64,000 bases of DNA from CAZGAQ01 sp964523405. GTDB lineage: Bacteria; Planctomycetota; Phycisphaerae; UBA1845; Fen-1342. Positions within the stretch are counted from its first letter, which is position 1. Each line of letters starts with the position of its first letter. A model generated the notes under the pieces. It was not told where the DNA came from and made no database searches. It was given only the letters and a program-made list of their open reading frames with translations. Location: NCBI GenBank assembly GCA_964523405.1, contig CAZGAQ010000024.1:17552-81551 (forward strand). The letters are read 5' to 3'. The position numbers and the translations under genes were made by a program. Shown here in pieces: positions 9,369 to 17,169 of the stretch.

Positions 9369-11831
9369 ATGGGATCGCTGCAGCCCGCAGATGATGAAAC
9401 CACATCCCGCCGTATCCTGCTGGCGGCGGACAGCGCTACCCCTGTCGCCGCGAACGGCGCGGCGTCACCGGAGAGCGGGGTCACCGCCTGGCCGCAGGCC
9501 CTGCCCGGCTACCGACTGTTGCGCGAGATTCACCGCGGGGCGCAAGGGATTGTCTACCAAGCCATTCAGGAGTCCATGGACCGCGTCGTCGCCATCAAGG
9601 TGATGCGCGAGGGTCCGTTTGCCGGCACCGCCGACCGGGCCCGCTTTGAGCGCGAGATTCAGACGCTCGCCCAGCTCCGGCATCCCAACATTGTGGCCGT
9701 GCACGATTCCGGTGTGGCGGCCGGATGTCACTACTTCGTGATGGACTACATCAGTGGCCAGCCGCTGCACGAGTATGCGGCCGCGCGGCGCGGCTCCTCC
9801 GCGTCGGTCGCCACAACGGCGGCCGGGGGGGGCGACGCGGGAGATGCGCGCGGCGCCTCTGCCCTGGCGGGCGCGACCGCGAGTGCCACCCCGGATCTCC
9901 TGCGCCTGCTGGTCACGATCTGCGACGCGTTGCAGGTTGCCCATCAGCGTGGCATCGTGCATCGCGACCTCAAACCCGGCAACATCCGCGTGGACGACAA
10001 CGGCGCACCGCACATTCTCGATTTTGGCCTCGCCAAGACCGGCGGCGGCGACGAGGCTGCGATGACGAAAACCGGGCAGTTCCTAGGCTCACTGCCCTGG
10101 GCCGCGCCCGAGCAGGCCGAGGGACGTCCGGGGAAGATCGACGCGCGCACCGACGTGTACGCCCTGGGCGTAATCCTCTACGAGCTTCTGACCGGCTGCT
10201 TCCCATATGACGTGACGGGCAGCTTGCGCGAAGTGCTCGACCGCATCCTCTCCGCGCGCCCCGCCCCACCGAGCGTAGCCCGCGCGACGGGCTCCGCTTC
10301 GTACCGGCGCCACCCGCGCGATCGGCGCATCGATGCGGACCTCGACACGATCGTGCTGAAATGTCTGCAGAAGGAGCGCGAGCGGCGTTATGCGAACGCC
10401 GGGGATCTGGCCCGGGACTTGCGGCACTACCTCGCTGGCGAGCCGATCGAGGCGCGGCGTGACAGTCTCGCCTATCTGGCGCACCATCGGGCAGTCACGG
10501 TGGCGCGGCGTCATCCGGCGCTGACGCTGCTCGCCGTGGCCATGCTCGCGACCCTGCTGGCCTGCGTGCTTGGCGTACCGGCGATCTACGAGTGGACCCC
10601 ACTCAATCGTGGTTTTGAGCGTTTGGCGTACCACGGCATGCCCGCGGTGGCGCGCGGGGTCCCTTTCGAGCACGTGCGTGTGGTGGCCCTGACCGACAGT
10701 ACGCACCTGGGTGAGCTGGTGCGGCAGGCGGGACTGGACCCCGACTGCCTCGAGCGCGATCGCCGTTGCCTGCGCCGGCTGCACGGGCAGTTGCTACAGC
10801 GTTTGGCCGAGGCGGGGGCCACCGTGGTTGCCCTGAATCTCATCTTTGGCGAGAGTAGCCCACACGATGAGGCGTTCCTGCAGGGAGTCCAGGCGCTGCG
10901 GGCGGCCGGGGGCACGACCGTCGTGGCCAGCCGCACATGGGCACTCACACCGGAAGGGGTGCCCCCGCTGGACCCCGGAGTGCTCGGGCAGACGCGCTGG
11001 GGCGGCACACCCGCGGAGCTGGACGCCCGCGCCCCCTGGCGGCTGCCGCTGGCGCTCCAGCGCGGGGAGACAGACCCACTGCCGTCGCTGGCGACGACCG
11101 CGTTCGCGGCGTTCCGCCAACCGCGGGCGGAGGCCTGCCTGCGTCTCGACGAAGAGAGTGACCGGCTGCGCATCCTCTATTGGCGGCCGTCCGGCGTGGA
11201 CATCCACGCCCGCAACTGGACCGGTGCCACGGACGAAATCCGGCTGAGCACTGTAGCGCCAGCCCGCTGGGAGGCGCCAGAATTCGACGTGCGCCCCACC
11301 GACCGCATTGGCTACTACCTGCTGGATTTGCCGGACGATGCGACGCTGGCCGGGGCAACGCTGGACTACGAGCGAGTCCTGACGGCTCCACGGGAAGAAC
11401 TGCATGCCCTGGTCGCCCGCCGCATTGTCGTGGTCGGTGACCGCCGCGGCGAACAGGGCTGTTTTGCCACACCGGACGGGCGGCGCGTGTGGAGTACCTA
11501 TGCGCACGCCACCGCGATCGACATGCTGCTGCGCAACGCCCCCATCCGCATCGCGTACACGAACCAGGCGGCCGCGCTGACGGCCGCGGCCGCCCTGCTC
11601 GGCACGCTGCTGGGGTGGCGCTGGCGTGCACAGCCCGGGTGGCGTATGGCCTGCTTGGGCGGAGTTCTGGGGCTGTGCCTGGCGCTGGGGCTGTGGGCGG
11701 CCAGCAGTCTGCGGGTGTTCTACAACCCGCTGGTGGCAGGCGTGGCGCTCGTGGCGGGTAGTGAGTTGGCGGCCGGACTGCGCGGACTAGACCGTCGTAC
11801 GGACGCGCGCACCGGGCGCCCCGCAACCTGA
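9369..11831 (+). CDS. Membrane Ser/Thr protein kinase with CHASE2 sensor domain
   Basis: 820 residues. The cytoplasmic N-terminal Hanks-type kinase spans roughly 47-370: glycine loop HRGAQGIVYQA (first glycine replaced by His), K77 in VAIKV, HRDLKPGN at 198-205, DFG at 218-220 and PWAAPEQ. An Ala/Gly-rich insert at about 139-175 interrupts the domain. A transmembrane helix near 383-405 leads to an extracytoplasmic CHASE2 domain (about 430-710; RLAEAGATVVALNLIF and a late YAHATAIDMLL). At least three C-terminal helices follow. CHASE2 domains sense unknown periplasmic cues, so this is a one-piece receptor kinase. The start at 9369 is a best guess with a weak ribosome site. The lipoprotein gene downstream may be cotranscribed. 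Confidence 0.93.
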   Translation: MGSLQPADDETTSRRILLAADSATPVAANGAASPESGVTAWPQALPGYRLLREIHRGAQGIVYQAIQESMDRVVAIKVMREGPFAGTADRARFEREIQTLAQLRHPNIVAVHDSGVAAGCHYFVMDYISGQPLHEYAAARRGSSASVATTAAGGGDAGDARGASALAGATASATPDLLRLLVTICDALQVAHQRGIVHRDLKPGNIRVDDNGAPHILDFGLAKTGGGDEAAMTKTGQFLGSLPWAAPEQAEGRPGKIDARTDVYALGVILYELLTGCFPYDVTGSLREVLDRILSARPAPPSVARATGSASYRRHPRDRRIDADLDTIVLKCLQKERERRYANAGDLARDLRHYLAGEPIEARRDSLAYLAHHRAVTVARRHPALTLLAVAMLATLLACVLGVPAIYEWTPLNRGFERLAYHGMPAVARGVPFEHVRVVALTDSTHLGELVRQAGLDPDCLERDRRCLRRLHGQLLQRLAEAGATVVALNLIFGESSPHDEAFLQGVQALRAAGGTTVVASRTWALTPEGVPPLDPGVLGQTRWGGTPAELDARAPWRLPLALQRGETDPLPSLATTAFAAFRQPRAEACLRLDEESDRLRILYWRPSGVDIHARNWTGATDEIRLSTVAPARWEAPEFDVRPTDRIGYYLLDLPDDATLAGATLDYERVLTAPREELHALVARRIVVVGDRRGEQGCFATPDGRRVWSTYAHATAIDMLLRNAPIRIAYTNQAAALTAAAALLGTLLGWRWRAQPGWRMACLGGVLGLCLALGLWAASSLRVFYNPLVAGVALVAGSELAAGLRGLDRRTDARTGRPAT

Positions 11832-11884
11832 TGACGGCGCGCGGCGGCGAGCGGTCAGGCTGGATCACGAAGGGAGAACACACC

Positions 11885-12640
11885 ATGACAACACGACTTA
11901 TTCTGGCGGGTTTGTGCATCAGCGGGGTGCTGGGCTGTGGCGGCGATCGGAACACGACGCTGCATCCGCATCGGCCGGGTCCCGGGGTCCGCCCGACCAC
12001 AGCGCGCGAAGGTGCTGAGGTGCGCGTCACCGGTTTCATCGCCCACGACCGCAAGACGGGCGCGGACGTGCCGATTGACCTGCGCGCGCTCGACCCCGAT
12101 GGCCTGCTGTTCGCCCCGAACATGCCCGTGCGCCTGCCGCATGAGATCACACTGCGGGTTCACGACGTCGACGCGAAGGGCGAGCACCGCTACGACGTCC
12201 TGCTGGGCCCCTACTACCCGCGTGAGGAATTCGGCGTCGGTGAGGTGCACACCACGACTGCCACGGCCAGTGTCCAGGTGGGCTATGTCGTGGTCATCGG
12301 CAAGCTACCCCTGGCTCAAAGCAGGTGGGTGGACACCTCATCCGACACGACGCAGTGGGGCATCTGGATCGAACCGGGGGAAGGCGGGCGCGGTGAACGG
12401 CACCTCGTCTTCAATCTCGAACCGTCGAATTCGACGGCCGTCGTCTACGTCAACCTGCGTCAGGCTCCCCACCCGAAGCCCGAGCAACTCCGGCATGACG
12501 AATTCATCGAGGCCACGGCAACCACGCTGACACGGCACAAGCTCCCGGACTGGCGTGCGGATTACATGTTGCAGCGCGCCCGGCTCGCAGCCCTGCCGGT
12601 GCAAACAACCGCGGCGCACCCCGGCGCGCCGGGGCGCTGA
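11885..12640 (+). CDS. Lipoprotein of unknown function downstream of the CHASE2 kinase
   Basis: 251 residues. The ATG at 11885 has a GGAG 8 bases upstream and gives a clean lipoprotein signal (MTTRLILAGLCISG then VLGC). The mature protein is rich in beta-type sequence, with no cysteines obvious after the lipid site. It has a GIWIEPGEGGRGERHLVF stretch and a basic C-terminus. No family recognised. It starts 53 bases after the kinase stop on the same strand, so it may be a periplasmic partner of the sensor domain (inference). Confidence 0.75.
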   Translation: MTTRLILAGLCISGVLGCGGDRNTTLHPHRPGPGVRPTTAREGAEVRVTGFIAHDRKTGADVPIDLRALDPDGLLFAPNMPVRLPHEITLRVHDVDAKGEHRYDVLLGPYYPREEFGVGEVHTTTATASVQVGYVVVIGKLPLAQSRWVDTSSDTTQWGIWIEPGEGGRGERHLVFNLEPSNSTAVVYVNLRQAPHPKPEQLRHDEFIEATATTLTRHKLPDWRADYMLQRARLAALPVQTTAAHPGAPGR

Positions 12641-12673
12641 GGGCCCCTGCGGCGTCGGGTCCGGGCGGCGACC

Positions 12674-13834
12674 TCAGGTGAGGGTCCCGTTCTTTCTGAC
12701 GGTCAGAACGTAGAAGCTGCCATAGGTGGCGGAGCGGTCGGTCGCCAGCAGACGGCGGGCCAGTTCATCATGCCGCTCGATGTGCGGCAGGACGGAAGCC
12801 GGCGGATCGAGGGCGTAGCTGCCTGAGCGATAGATCAATGTCGCGCCGGGCTTGGCGGCCCGCAGGACGCTGTGCAGGGTGGACTCGAAGACCTGGGGGG
12901 TCATCCAGTCGAAGATGTCCAGCAGGTTGAACTTGCTCACCGATTCCGGCGGGAGCGTATCCAGGAACGGCCCAAGCCAGCCGTTGACAATGAGCACGCG
13001 ATCCAGGTGGCGACGCAGGGTCTCGAAGTTCTCGGCGAGCAGGTACGGCGGCACACGGTTGCCGCGGAACTTGCCGGTCACGGCCTGGCTGAGGAAGTAA
13101 TTATCGTAGACCGGCACCTGCGTGAGTGCATATTCCACGCGCTCCTTCACATACTCGTACATGTCGTGCCGGCCATCCACCAGCCGGTACTGCTCGGGAT
13201 GCACGCCGGCCAGATACAGGAGCGGCTTGGACATGACGAAGCGCCGGGACCACGGGCCCCACAGGCGGGGCGCGGCGTACTGCTGGTACCACGCGCGCTG
13301 TTCTTCCAAGGAGCGCAGCTCGAAGAACGCGTCGATCTGCGCCTGCTTGATACCGAGCAGGCTCAGGAAGTGCCGCAGGATCCGGCAGAACAGGCCCATG
13401 CGGCCGTAGTTGTACAGCCCGCGTGCGGCCATCCACAGGTTCTCGTCCCAGAAGCGCTGCGCCACGGGCGAGATGTGCGGCCGCAGTTTCGTGCGGTACA
13501 CCCCGGCCACGGCGGCCGGGCGCCGCGCGGCGAAGATGTCGAAGAACGTGGCGTGGTCGAGGGTCTTGATGGCCGCGAGCTTGAGCTCGAGGATGGCGTT
13601 CTGGGCGGGGTTGCCGTCGATGCTGATGAGTTTCTTGGGGCCTTGGCACAGGAAGTTCAGCGGGTTGCAGCCGGCGGAGCTGATCGAGACGACCGTATCG
13701 TCGCCCGTGAGGTTGAAGGCCTGGCGGTCCATTTCCGGGTCTTCCCACGACATGTTGAAGACGATGCCGCGGAAGACGAGCCGTTCGAGCCAGGCGCGGT
13801 TGCGGGCCTGAGGCATGTTAAGGACAACGGGCAT
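12674..13834 (-). CDS. btaA: BtaA-like SAM:diacylglycerol 3-amino-3-carboxypropyltransferase (DUF3419)
   Basis: 386 residues. BtaA moves the aminocarboxypropyl group of S-adenosylmethionine to diacylglycerol, giving diacylglyceryl-homoserine, the first step of betaine lipid synthesis. The DUF3419 hallmarks are present: MSWEDPEMDRQAF near residue 30, the SAM-binding VVSISSAGCNPLNFL, and ISIDGNPAQNAILELKLAA. A second conserved half carries the LLDIFDWMTPQVF region. Start ATG 13834 lies 2 bases after the stop of the btaB-like gene and has a GGAAAGGGG upstream, so the two are translationally linked. Activity is inferred from family and the pairing. Confidence 0.85.
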   Translation of the reverse strand: MPVVLNMPQARNRAWLERLVFRGIVFNMSWEDPEMDRQAFNLTGDDTVVSISSAGCNPLNFLCQGPKKLISIDGNPAQNAILELKLAAIKTLDHATFFDIFAARRPAAVAGVYRTKLRPHISPVAQRFWDENLWMAARGLYNYGRMGLFCRILRHFLSLLGIKQAQIDAFFELRSLEEQRAWYQQYAAPRLWGPWSRRFVMSKPLLYLAGVHPEQYRLVDGRHDMYEYVKERVEYALTQVPVYDNYFLSQAVTGKFRGNRVPPYLLAENFETLRRHLDRVLIVNGWLGPFLDTLPPESVSKFNLLDIFDWMTPQVFESTLHSVLRAAKPGATLIYRSGSYALDPPASVLPHIERHDELARRLLATDRSATYGSFYVLTVRKNGTLT

Positions 13835-13836
13835 GG

Positions 13837-14451
13837 TCAGGCCCCTTTCCGGGCGACGGCCGTGAAGTTGTAACCCCCCAGCCAATAACTCACCTGCAAG
13901 TCGGCGAAGCGCCGCCCCATCTCGTCTTCGTACGGGCGCAGCGTTTCGACGTGGTTAAGCCGGAGCCAGGTTCGCATGACCGGCGCGAGCGGGCCCCAGC
14001 CGCAAAAGCGGCTGAAATCGAGGACGACGAGCGTTCCGCCCGGGGCGAGGTGTTCGGCGGCGCGGTCTAAGGCCGCCGGCCACGCCGGAATCATGGTCAG
14101 GCTGTAGCCGAAGAAGATGGCGTCGTACTGCCGACCGAGTTGCATCTGAGTGGCGTCGGCCTGGACCAAGTCCACGTGGTTCCAGCCAGCCCGGGCCACG
14201 CGGCGGCGCGCCCGGACGAGCATGTCGGCGGAAAAATCCAGCCCGGTCAGGTGGCCGCGGCCGGCATCGAGGTATTTCAGCAGGTAGCGGAAGTTCAGCC
14301 CGGTACCGCACCCAACTTCCAGAACCTGGCTGTCCGGGCGCAAGCGTAGTGCGGCCGCGGCACGCGCGCGCCCGTGCAGGATCGTCCACCGGGTCAGGTC
14401 GTAGACGTAGGCGTGGAACCGATAAAAGCGCTGGACGGCGGTGTCCGCCAA
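13837..14451 (-). CDS. btaB: BtaB-like SAM methyltransferase (homoserine lipid N-methylation)
   Basis: Class I methyltransferase of 204 residues with motif I VLEVGCGTGLN at about 43-53, the acidic LTGLDFSADML and VQADATQMQL. The C-terminus (GGYNFTAVARK) is like that of BtaB, which adds three methyl groups to form DGTS. I choose a TTG start at 14451: GGAG lies 8 bases upstream and the length then equals typical BtaB (about 210). A longer frame to 14583 begins with proline/arginine-rich sequence and lacks conservation. Directly upstream of, and coupled to, the btaA-like gene. Without that neighbour the substrate could not be assigned. Confidence 0.8.
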   Translation of the reverse strand: MADTAVQRFYRFHAYVYDLTRWTILHGRARAAAALRLRPDSQVLEVGCGTGLNFRYLLKYLDAGRGHLTGLDFSADMLVRARRRVARAGWNHVDLVQADATQMQLGRQYDAIFFGYSLTMIPAWPAALDRAAEHLAPGGTLVVLDFSRFCGWGPLAPVMRTWLRLNHVETLRPYEDEMGRRFADLQVSYWLGGYNFTAVARKGA

Positions 14452-14673
14452 GGTCCGAACTCCAACAGCTCTGGGAGAATGCCTGGCCTGGGTGCGTCCC
14501 AGAGGGCATCGACGCCACCCGGCAACCGCAGGGAACCGGCTCCGCTTCCGCCTGGTGGGGCCAGCCGTGGCCCACGAGCTCACCCCCCGGCCGTCCGCTC
14601 CGTTGCGGGTCCGCTAGTGTAGCGGCGGCGGACGGACGGACAAAGGGTTTTCGCGTCGAAGAATGAACGCCGG

Positions 14674-14702
14674 TTGACAGCCCGGCAGGGGCATCCGAGA
14701 AT
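14674..14702 (+). promoter_or_regulatory. Candidate promoter for the STAS/RsbW pair
   Basis: A perfect TTGACA (14674-14679) is followed after 17 bases by GAGAAT (14697-14702). The -10 is poor at its first bases. A TATAGT at 14706-14711 lies too far for this -35. Confidence 0.35.
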
Positions 14703-14803
14703 CAATATAGTGACATGAAATGCGGTTCCCGCTTACGCCGGCCGCCAGCGATTCCGTCTGGTGCTGGGCGACGTAAGCGCTACGGCCGGAGGCATAGGCG
14801 CCC

Positions 14804-15169
14804 ATGGAACAACCCTCATCGCACGTGAAAATCAAGAAGGCGGGGGACGTGTCGGTGGTGCAGTTCGCCGATCGGAAGATTCTCGAGGAACTCTCGATCC
14901 ACGAGATCGGAGAGGAGTTGCGCACCCTCGCGGAAACGCAACCGCAGGTGAAGCTCCTGTTGGACTTTGGGAACGTGGACCATCTGGCGAGTGCCGCCCT
15001 GGGCATGCTGATCACCCTGCACAAGAAGGTGCAGGAGCAGAATGGCGCACTGAAGTTGTCGAACATCAACCGCCAGATCTTCCAGGTATTCAAGATCACG
15101 CGGCTGAATCGCGTCTTCGACATTCACGAAACCGCGGAACAAGCACTCGATTCATTCGCCCACGCGTAA
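14804..15169 (+). CDS. STAS-domain anti-anti-sigma factor
   Basis: 121-residue single STAS domain. In partner switching, the unphosphorylated form binds the anti-sigma kinase and frees a sigma factor or other target. The conserved loop reads NVDHLASAALGML, with S63 at the position phosphorylated in SpoIIAA/RsbV. The second half (KLSNINRQIFQVFKI) is the usual amphipathic region. It sits 29 bases before an RsbW-type ATPase, its probable kinase. No sigma factor gene is adjacent, so the target is unknown. It is preceded by a candidate TTGACA promoter. Confidence 0.92.
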   Translation: MEQPSSHVKIKKAGDVSVVQFADRKILEELSIHEIGEELRTLAETQPQVKLLLDFGNVDHLASAALGMLITLHKKVQEQNGALKLSNINRQIFQVFKITRLNRVFDIHETAEQALDSFAHA

Positions 15170-15198
15170 ATGGCGGCCCGCCCGGCCACGGAACCGTG

Positions 15199-15657
15199 AT
15201 GAAGGTGCCTTCCGATTTCGGTGTGGACGATGCTGTCCTGACCACCGTTACCGTGCCGAATGACTTGCGCGCCGTGAAGGCACCTGAAGCCCGCATCATG
15301 GGGGAGCTGCGCCGGCACGGATATGAGAAGGACACGATCTTCGCGATCAAGCTGGCGTTTGAAGAGGCCATTACCAACGCCGTCAAGCACGGAAACTGCA
15401 ACGATCGTTCCAAACACGTCGACGTGCGGTACTACGTCGACCGCCACCGCGTGATCATCGGTGTCCGCGACGAGGGGCACGGGTTCTGCCCGGAAAAGGT
15501 GCCCGATCCGACGGCTGACGAGAACCTGGAGCGACCGTGCGGGCGCGGCATCATGCTGATGGCGGCCTACATGACGAAGTTGCGGTACAGCGGCGCGGGG
15601 AATGAAGTCTGGATGCTGAAGGAGCACGTGCCCGGGTCAATTCCCGCGCCGGAATGA
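15199..15657 (+). CDS. RsbW-like anti-sigma factor serine kinase / GHKL ATPase
   Basis: 152 residues, GHKL fold. N-box EEAITNAVKHGN around residue 55, G1 box DEGHGF and G2-type GRGIMLM. Such proteins bind a sigma factor or another regulator and phosphorylate the STAS partner. Start ATG at 15199; a GTG codon directly precedes it and could also serve. It forms a two-gene unit with the STAS gene. The next gene is rpsL after 419 bases and has its own promoter. Confidence 0.92.
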   Translation: MKVPSDFGVDDAVLTTVTVPNDLRAVKAPEARIMGELRRHGYEKDTIFAIKLAFEEAITNAVKHGNCNDRSKHVDVRYYVDRHRVIIGVRDEGHGFCPEKVPDPTADENLERPCGRGIMLMAAYMTKLRYSGAGNEVWMLKEHVPGSIPAPE

Positions 15658-15992
15658 AGTCTCGTGCGCGGTTCTGTTCGTGCGGGGAAGTCTCCAGGCA
15701 GCAGTTCTGCGGCAAGAATGACTCGCAAGTCTTTTTCCATAAACTACTTACAGAAACACACTAGGTGGCATCAGAAGGCTTGTCGATAGCAGATCGCCGT
15801 CTCCGGGCATGGTGGGCGTCGGGGGCCAAGGAGTGGCGCAATCCTGCGGACGGCGACGAACGGGAGTGCTCGGGTGTTTGCGCCCTCACCGTGCCCCCCT
15901 GTCAGAGTCGGCTGGCTGCCAGCGGGACCCCTGGGGAGACACACGATGGGGTGGTCTTTGAGGGGGGCGTGAATTTTCGCTGCCCGGCGGGG
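15658..15992. other. Intergenic region without a recognised gene
   Basis: 335 bases between the RsbW-like gene and the rpsL promoter. It holds a short AT-rich pocket at about 15726-15765 in an otherwise GC-rich tract. I see no hairpin with a U-run, no tRNA and no convincing ORF. Confidence 0.5.
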
Positions 15993-16020
15993 TTGGCGGC
16001 CGGGTTCGGCATGTTATACT
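15993..16020 (+). promoter_or_regulatory. Sigma-70-type promoter of rpsL-rpsG
   Basis: TTGGCG (15993-15998), a 16-base spacer, and TATACT (16015-16020). This is one of the best matches in the window and gives a leader of about 50 bases before rpsL. Confidence 0.7.
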
Positions 16021-16027
16021 GATCGGT

Positions 16028-16048
16028 CTGCCGGTATTTGGCCGGCAG
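16028..16048 (+). promoter_or_regulatory. Hairpin in the rpsL leader
   Basis: CTGCCGG (16028-16034) pairs perfectly with CCGGCAG (16042-16048) around a 7-base loop, immediately after the expected transcription start. It may be a leader stem stabilising the ribosomal-protein mRNA or a translational control site. Confidence 0.4.
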
Positions 16049-16076
16049 GGGAACCAGGTACGGGAACGGATGACGT

Positions 16077-16466
16077 ATGCCGACCATTAACCAGTTAGTC
16101 CGCCGGCCGCGGCGCAACGAGCCGAGCAAGTCGAAGGTGCGCGACATTCAGCGCTGCCCGCAGCGGCGTGGCGTGTGCCTGCAGGTTAAGACGCAGACGC
16201 CCAAGAAGCCGAACTCGGCTCTGCGGAAGGTGGCGCGTGTCCGCCTGACGAACGGGCGCGAAGTGACGGCCTATATTCCCGGTGTGGATCACAACCTGCA
16301 GGAACACTCGATCGTGCTGATTCGCGGCGGTCGTGTCCGCGATCTGCCCGGTGTGCGTTATCACATCGTGCGCGGCAAGCTCGACTGTGCCGGCGTGACG
16401 AATGACAAGGAAGGCAAGGGGCGCAACCGCAGCCGCAGCAAGTACGGCGTGAAGCGGAAGAAGTAA
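16077..16466 (+). CDS. rpsL: 30S ribosomal protein S12
   Basis: 129 residues, part of the decoding centre of the small subunit. Conserved TPKKPNSALRK (residues 41-51) and GRVRDLPGVRYH (85-96) are present. K43 is kept, but residue 88 is Arg where Lys is usual; K88R is a known streptomycin-resistance change in Mycobacterium. The C-terminus has a slightly longer basic linker before SKYGVKRKK. It is followed by rpsG after 16 bases. No fusA or tuf follows in this window. Confidence 0.98.
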   Translation: MPTINQLVRRPRRNEPSKSKVRDIQRCPQRRGVCLQVKTQTPKKPNSALRKVARVRLTNGREVTAYIPGVDHNLQEHSIVLIRGGRVRDLPGVRYHIVRGKLDCAGVTNDKEGKGRNRSRSKYGVKRKK

Positions 16467-16482
16467 GGCAGGCGGACAACAC

Positions 16483-16965
16483 ATGGCATATAAGCGATTC
16501 ACGCAGTCGGTCAAGCAGCTTCGCGGCGATGCGCGGTACAACAACCGCGTCGCGTCCAAGTTCATCAACTGCATGATGTGGGACGGCAAGAAGACCGTCG
16601 CCCAGTCCGTCTTCTATGACGCGATGGACCGCATCGCTGAGAAGATCAAGGACGTTCCGCCGATCGAGGTCTTCGAGACCGCGCTGAACAACACCAAGCC
16701 GGAGATCGAAGTCCGCTCCAAGCGCGTCGGCGGTGCCAACTACCAGGTGCCGATGCAGGTCAACCCGAAGCGACGGCAATCGCTGGCAATCCGCTGGCTG
16801 CTCGGCGCGACGCGCAAGAAGGGTGGCCGCTCAATGTCGGATCGCCTCGCCGACGAGCTGATGGCAGCCTTCAAGCGCGAGGGCGAAGCCATGCAGCAAC
16901 GCGAAATGGTGCACCGCATGGCCGACGCCAACAAGGCGTTCGCCCACTTTGCCTGGGGACGCTAA
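16483..16965 (+). CDS. rpsG: 30S ribosomal protein S7
   Basis: 160 residues; primary binder of the 3' domain of 16S rRNA and nucleator of the small-subunit head. Family sequence is clear: DARYNNRVASKFINCMMWDG, IEVFETALNNTKPEIEV, VGGANYQVP and the MVHRMADANKAFAHF C-terminus. An AGGCGG site precedes the ATG. It is the second gene of a two-gene rpsL-rpsG unit closed by the terminator at 16995-17029. Confidence 0.98.
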   Translation: MAYKRFTQSVKQLRGDARYNNRVASKFINCMMWDGKKTVAQSVFYDAMDRIAEKIKDVPPIEVFETALNNTKPEIEVRSKRVGGANYQVPMQVNPKRRQSLAIRWLLGATRKKGGRSMSDRLADELMAAFKREGEAMQQREMVHRMADANKAFAHFAWGR

Positions 16966-16994
16966 GCGCCCGCCGGCATCCCAGCAGAGCTTCC

Positions 16995-17029
16995 GCGGCC
17001 GGGCCTGTGGGTCCGGCCGCTTTGTCTTT
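16995..17029 (+). terminator. Intrinsic terminator after rpsG
   Basis: Eight-base perfect stem GCGGCCGG (16995-17002) / CCGGCCGC (17013-17020), a 10-base loop, then TTTGTCTTT. Confidence 0.85.
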
Positions 17030-17037
17030 AGTGAGGC

Positions 17038-17142
17038 GGCAGGTTGCGGAGTCGCGCCGCCTCCGGCAACCGGGGGACGCGCGAGGCGCTTCTCGCCCCC
17101 CCCCCGCAACCTGCCCTACTCCGGCTCCGCAACCTGCCCTAC
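17038..17142. repeat. Inverted and direct repeat cluster between rpsG and cca
   Basis: GGCAGGTTGCGGAG (17038-17051) has its exact reverse complement at 17125-17138. The 14-mer GCAACCTGCCCTAC also occurs twice in direct orientation (17106-17119 and 17129-17142). It may be a small interspersed repeat; I found no further copies in the window. Confidence 0.55.
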
Positions 17143-17169
17143 GTTCGTGACGGCCTGTAGAATCCAGAT

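Noticed and set aside
14452..14583. N-terminal extension of the btaB-like protein to an upstream ATG
   Set aside because: Composition is Pro/Arg/Ser-rich with no conservation, and the TTG at 14451 has a good ribosome site.
16028..16048. rpsL leader hairpin as a terminator or attenuator
   Set aside because: No U-run follows, and it lies within a short leader immediately before an essential gene.
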